Positions 59,867 through 64,000 of a stretch of DNA of 64,000 nt are shown here, piece after piece (within the stretch, counting starts at the first letter, position 1; each line of letters opens with the position of its first letter). This DNA is from an uncultured Aquimarina sp. (GTDB taxonomy: Bacteria > Bacteroidota > Bacteroidia > Flavobacteriales > Flavobacteriaceae): NCBI GenBank assembly GCA_947502885.1, contig CANNBP010000021.1, forward strand, positions 21,954-85,953, given 5' to 3'. Below the pieces are notes generated by a model, which saw only the letters and a list, made by a program, of their open reading frames with translations, ran no database searches and was not told the DNA's origin. Both the position numbers and the translations under genes were made by a program.

Positions 59867-60060
59867 TATGTTATTTTAAAAGAACGTTCTACCTATCATC
59901 AACACCTTTCCTTAGCTAAAATAGTAATTTACTCATATAACTAGTTGTATACTTATCAGAAAACCAATACAACAAATTCTTAAACATCTAATTTTTTCAA
60001 ATTTGGCAATGCCAAATTTGAAAAAACCCACAACATTACTGTTGTGGGTTTATCTTTTTT
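59867..60060 (-). repeat. intergenic repeat preceding a displaced RHS tip (copy 3) with two hairpins
   Basis: TTTTTTCAAATTTGGC-AAT-GCCAAATTTGAAAAAA and CCCACAACATTACTGTTGTGGG. Confidence 0.8.
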
Positions 60061-60152
60061 ATTACTCTTACTCGCTTACTCATATCGGCGCGAGCCCATA
60101 GCCATCGCGCTAACCATTACTTTGTTTCGCTCGCACCAGCAGGAGAGGTAAC

Positions 60153-60560
60153 TTAATAAACTATTTTAATTACTCCATTCTTTTTTGATAGTTCTTCTAT
60201 TTCGGGTAACCCTTGATCATTTATCTTTATTAACATCAAATGTTCATTTGAATTAGTTATATAATTTTCCGGTATTTTTTCAGAATATATCATAGTTTTA
60301 CTTTTATCTTCTTTGACAAAAATTGAATTATTAAATTTCATCATAAAATTGTTCTCCTTTTGTAAGACATGTATTTCTGTGTGATTTGAAGATACCCCCC
60401 AACTAACTTTGGATATTTTAACATGATTATTTTCTAAATACAATTCCCCTTGATTATCTAAATTTATATTCTTTTCTAATTTATTTAAATCTAGAAGTAA
60501 ATTTATTATTACTCCAATAAAAAAAAGAACTCCAATTGTTATAATTATTTTTTTTATCAT
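60153..60560 (-). CDS. membrane-anchored putative immunity protein
   Basis: N-terminal TM; 4-bp overlap with RHS stop. Confidence 0.55.
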   Translation of the reverse strand: MIKKIIITIGVLFFIGVIINLLLDLNKLEKNINLDNQGELYLENNHVKISKVSWGVSSNHTEIHVLQKENNFMMKFNNSIFVKEDKSKTMIYSEKIPENYITNSNEHLMLIKINDQGLPEIEELSKKNGVIKIVY

Positions 60561-63500
60561 CTTATTGTTTTTTTTCCTTTTGAAAGATAATTATATGTTG
60601 CTGCATCCCAACCTAATTTACTCGCTCTATATTGATACTCTACTTCACCATAAAATGGTTCTGGGCCAAATGTTTTATCTTTAAACATAATATTAAAAAC
60701 ATTTGAAGTACTAAACTGTTTCTTATGAAGCGATCCTGCAATTTTTTGAAAAGCAACAAAACTAATTCCTACTCCATAATAACTAGCTCCTTGAGCATTA
60801 TAACCTGCTAAAAAATTTCCTGCAGTCCTACTAGTAGCATATTTACCTCCTAATAATCTTGCTTGGTTAGGATAGAAATATTTCACGTCAAAAGCTTTTC
60901 CAGGTCTTGACTCATTTGCAACCTCTATCAAATTTAAACTCTCAGATTTTTCTGCTAAAGGTCTAAGAATTGTTTCCCATTTAGAACCTAAATATAAAAT
61001 CATGTTTTTAAACGTTTCTCCATTTTCAGGATTGATAAATTCATCTGCAGATCTGGTTTGACCTATCACTTCTCCAGTTCTTTCACCTTTATCATTTTGT
61101 ACATAAATATTATTATCTCCATCATCAGCCGCATTTTCAACATTATATGTTCCATCTTCATTTTTAGTAACTCCAGTACTTGGAGGTGAGTCCGAATTAG
61201 TTTCATCACCAAGAGTACTCTCAGTAGATAATCCCCCTCTATCGGTTACAGAGATATGTTTCCCTTGATTCATAAAAACTCTACTATGTGAATCTCTCCT
61301 CCCTTCTTCATCTCCATGTCCTTCATTATATGCATCTGCTCCAGATGGATCAGCAAAATATACTGGGTTATTATCAAAAGCAGTATAGGTAGACATCGAG
61401 TGATGCGTAACAGGATCGATCCCTGTAAATCTTGCAATAGCAGGATCATATTGTCGTACCTCCATCTCATAGAGATCTAATCCAAGTGCTTCTTCTTGCT
61501 CTACACCATTGTATTTAAACTTTCTGGCAACATCATTTCTAAGTGAACTTACTATAGGATTTAACTTTTCATGTTTCAGACCAAAGGGATAGTAGTTATT
61601 CTCCTCAAAGATCTCATCTGTTGTAATACTACCATCTTTATTGGCATCTGTATACGATAACCTAATATTACCTCGGGTATCTGCATACTGGTATACATAA
61701 TTAAAACCGTTACTCGAATTAGGCTCTACATACCCTTCTGGCATGGCAAAGAACTCTAAATTTCCATTTTTGTAGATATGACTGCCTGCATATTCGGTTG
61801 TTAATGGTTGTCCATTTTCTGTAATAATCTTTTTAAGTTTTGCCCCCGTAGCATCATATACATATTCAATTCTACCTTCTTCTGCCCCTATAACATTTAC
61901 TTTGGTTGGTAAGCTAAAGTAGTTGTATGTAATATCTTTAATGCCCTTATTACGATCTATAATCATATTACCATTAGCATCATACTCAAAATCATCATGG
62001 GTATTGGTACCATCTTTAAACCCATAGGCTTTATTACCGGTGTCGGTGACACTTAACAATTTATTACCATCGTCATAGGCATAGGCTAGCTTATCCATTT
62101 CGGTAAAAGTAGCTGTGTTCTGAAAACCATCTCTGTTAAGAGATAAAATATTTCCCATTTTATCATAGGTTACATTACTTAAGTCATACTTACCATCATT
62201 ACTCACAGCTCCTGTGATTCGGTTCATCGCATCATAAGAATACCTGTACCAACGCTTTGTATGGTCATTAGCGGTTTGCCATTGGGCTTCTGCAATGTTA
62301 CCATTATATAAGGCTGTTCCTCCATGTTTAGGTTGTGCATAATGCAAGGCAAATCCAAACACATCTCCATTAGCGGTCATACCTTCATTTATCGTTTTAA
62401 GCCAACCTCTAATGTTATACGTATAATCTACTTTTTGCAGACCAGTACCATCTTTTTGCCCACCAACATTTTTATAATGTAATTGTCCCAAAGCATCATA
62501 CTGGTTCGCAGCAATTAATTCTTCATGCCCATTAATAGTTTGGGTGTGCACTAGCGGTCTTCCCACATGATCATAGGTCATTTTGTCTAGCGTGACAATA
62601 GGGGCATTACTGCCTTTGTTATGGGTGCTTGTACTTTGTTTCACTTTACCTGTAAAATCCAGTTGTGTGGTTACCACATCGATGCTACTAAGATAGTCAT
62701 TTTTTGTTGCCGCATATACCGGTCGTGCCTTTTTATCATAATAGGTCACACTGGTAATCCAACTATCGGTATCGAGTACTTTAACTAGGTTCCCGGTAGG
62801 TAAAGATTTGGTATTACTTAAGATGGTTTCTCCATCTACAGTACCAGGATTAGCAAGTTTAGGATCTGGATTAGTTCCCAAAAAGGCATAATCATCATAA
62901 TAGTTAATGGTGAGTACTTCTATAGGTTGGGTAGCTGGGTAGCCTCCATTATCATAATACATAGCTACACCTCCTATAGTAGTAGCTGCCCCTCGATTAA
63001 CCCATAACTCACTTGTAAACCCTGTAAGCTCTGCCTGCAAGGCTTTACGATCCCCGGTATCGGTTACCTTACCGGTATAGGCTACCCTTCCATACGCATC
63101 ATACTTGGTAAACAACCATTGGCTCGTTTGTTTTAAAAGAGCATCCTGAGTAAGTACGGGTTGATCTAATTTGTTATAGATGATATATTCCCATGCTTTA
63201 CCGGGTATTTTCTTTTCTACCAATCGGTTACGGTTGTCATAAACGTACTGATAGCATAGTTCATTAAGCTCGGTGTCAGAGACACCATTTGTAGTATCTA
63301 CCTTTGGGGGTATAACGAATGTAAGGTTTCCAAAACGATCATATACATAGTGCGTATCATGAGCAACTTCTCCACCTCCTGTATTTCCTGCGACAGAAGT
63401 ACTCGCATAGGTTCTTGTTAAAAGTACTTGTCCTTGCTTATTGGTATAGGTTCGACTGGTATGCTCATTTTCTAGTGCCTGTGATGGGCTATAATTCTCA

Positions 63501-63985
63501 TCTTTGGCAATGGCTACATGTAGTTGATTCATCTTATAATACCCAACTTTGATCAATGTGGGTTTTTCGGTATCGTTAGCGGTAAACCCAACTCTAAAAT
63601 GTACGACCTCATTATCGGTATTATAACGCCAATCTGATCTTACGGTATGATTGGTATTGCTATCAGATCCTATGCTCCACACACTACCGGGTGCTCCTTG
63701 CTCTAGCGCACGGTTAAGGGGAGAGGGTTCAAAAATAGTTTCGCTATACGCATTGATTTGGCTGTGATCAGTAATCCCAGGAAAATCAGCTGCATACTGG
63801 GTGTGATAATAGCTATTGATATCCTGATTGATATCGACGGCTTCATACGTACCGTTGGCCGTATTCCTTTTAAAAGGCAAGTACTGTCTGGCTTGTCTAC
63901 CAAAATGATCATACTGTGCATGGGTCACGATATCCTTGCTATCAGGATTGTGTTTAATGCCAATACTTTGCATCTCACGCCCCAA
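60557..63985 (-). CDS. RHS/YD-repeat polymorphic toxin (5' end outside the window)
   Basis: YD repeats; RHS core PFGLKHE...RKFKYNGVEQEEALGLDLYEMEVRQYDPAIARFTGIDP. Confidence 0.9.
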   Translation of the reverse strand: MGREMQSIGIKHNPDSKDIVTHAQYDHFGRQARQYLPFKRNTANGTYEAVDINQDINSYYHTQYAADFPGITDHSQINAYSETIFEPSPLNRALEQGAPGSVWSIGSDSNTNHTVRSDWRYNTDNEVVHFRVGFTANDTEKPTLIKVGYYKMNQLHVAIAKDENYSPSQALENEHTSRTYTNKQGQVLLTRTYASTSVAGNTGGGEVAHDTHYVYDRFGNLTFVIPPKVDTTNGVSDTELNELCYQYVYDNRNRLVEKKIPGKAWEYIIYNKLDQPVLTQDALLKQTSQWLFTKYDAYGRVAYTGKVTDTGDRKALQAELTGFTSELWVNRGAATTIGGVAMYYDNGGYPATQPIEVLTINYYDDYAFLGTNPDPKLANPGTVDGETILSNTKSLPTGNLVKVLDTDSWITSVTYYDKKARPVYAATKNDYLSSIDVVTTQLDFTGKVKQSTSTHNKGSNAPIVTLDKMTYDHVGRPLVHTQTINGHEELIAANQYDALGQLHYKNVGGQKDGTGLQKVDYTYNIRGWLKTINEGMTANGDVFGFALHYAQPKHGGTALYNGNIAEAQWQTANDHTKRWYRYSYDAMNRITGAVSNDGKYDLSNVTYDKMGNILSLNRDGFQNTATFTEMDKLAYAYDDGNKLLSVTDTGNKAYGFKDGTNTHDDFEYDANGNMIIDRNKGIKDITYNYFSLPTKVNVIGAEEGRIEYVYDATGAKLKKIITENGQPLTTEYAGSHIYKNGNLEFFAMPEGYVEPNSSNGFNYVYQYADTRGNIRLSYTDANKDGSITTDEIFEENNYYPFGLKHEKLNPIVSSLRNDVARKFKYNGVEQEEALGLDLYEMEVRQYDPAIARFTGIDPVTHHSMSTYTAFDNNPVYFADPSGADAYNEGHGDEEGRRDSHSRVFMNQGKHISVTDRGGLSTESTLGDETNSDSPPSTGVTKNEDGTYNVENAADDGDNNIYVQNDKGERTGEVIGQTRSADEFINPENGETFKNMILYLGSKWETILRPLAEKSESLNLIEVANESRPGKAFDVKYFYPNQARLLGGKYATSRTAGNFLAGYNAQGASYYGVGISFVAFQKIAGSLHKKQFSTSNVFNIMFKDKTFGPEPFYGEVEYQYRASKLGWDAATYNYLSKGKKTIR

Positions 63986-64000
63986 ACCGTCGTAATACGT

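Noticed and set aside
53400-63985. Prophage or tailocin
   Set aside because: Only RHS core, tips and putative immunity genes are present; no phage structural or secretion genes are in the window.
1-64000. rRNA or tRNA genes
   Set aside because: No tRNA cloverleaf-like or rRNA segment was noticed, although no covariance search could be run.

Overview
AT-rich Bacteroidota-type (probably Flavobacteriaceae) chromosomal window with three zones. (1) 1-3789: a DUF349 protein, a methyltransferase, a small zinc-finger protein and a Xer-like tyrosine recombinase. (2) About 3.8-37.3 kb: what I read as a sedentary integron-like gene-cassette array. It holds roughly 25 cassettes, all on the + strand, each ending in a folded attC-like site of about 50-200 bp (R'' ...AAC; R' GTT...). 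In most cassettes the first ~10 bp (GTTNNNNNNN) is the reverse complement of the R'' box at that same cassette's 3' end, which is the bookkeeping expected from integron-type recombination. The adjacent recombinase appears to lack the IntI-specific insertion, so the system looks non-canonical. Two IS110-family (IS1111-like) copies and one remnant all sit in attC-like sites just after R''. Their noncoding ends contain a hairpin whose sequence is replaced but whose pairing is kept, suggesting a guide RNA. The array also contains a curlin-repeat gene followed by seven ~41-bp hairpin repeats, several decayed genes and decayed attC sites. (3) 37.4-64 kb: ordinary chromosomal genes (DUF3857 pair, CbrC-like, methyltransferases, AraC, PEBP, prolyl oligopeptidase, Crp, PhzF), then a minus-strand RHS/YD-repeat polymorphic toxin locus with three displaced C-terminal tip modules. 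All calls come from reading the sequence and the supplied ORFs; no database search or folding program was run.
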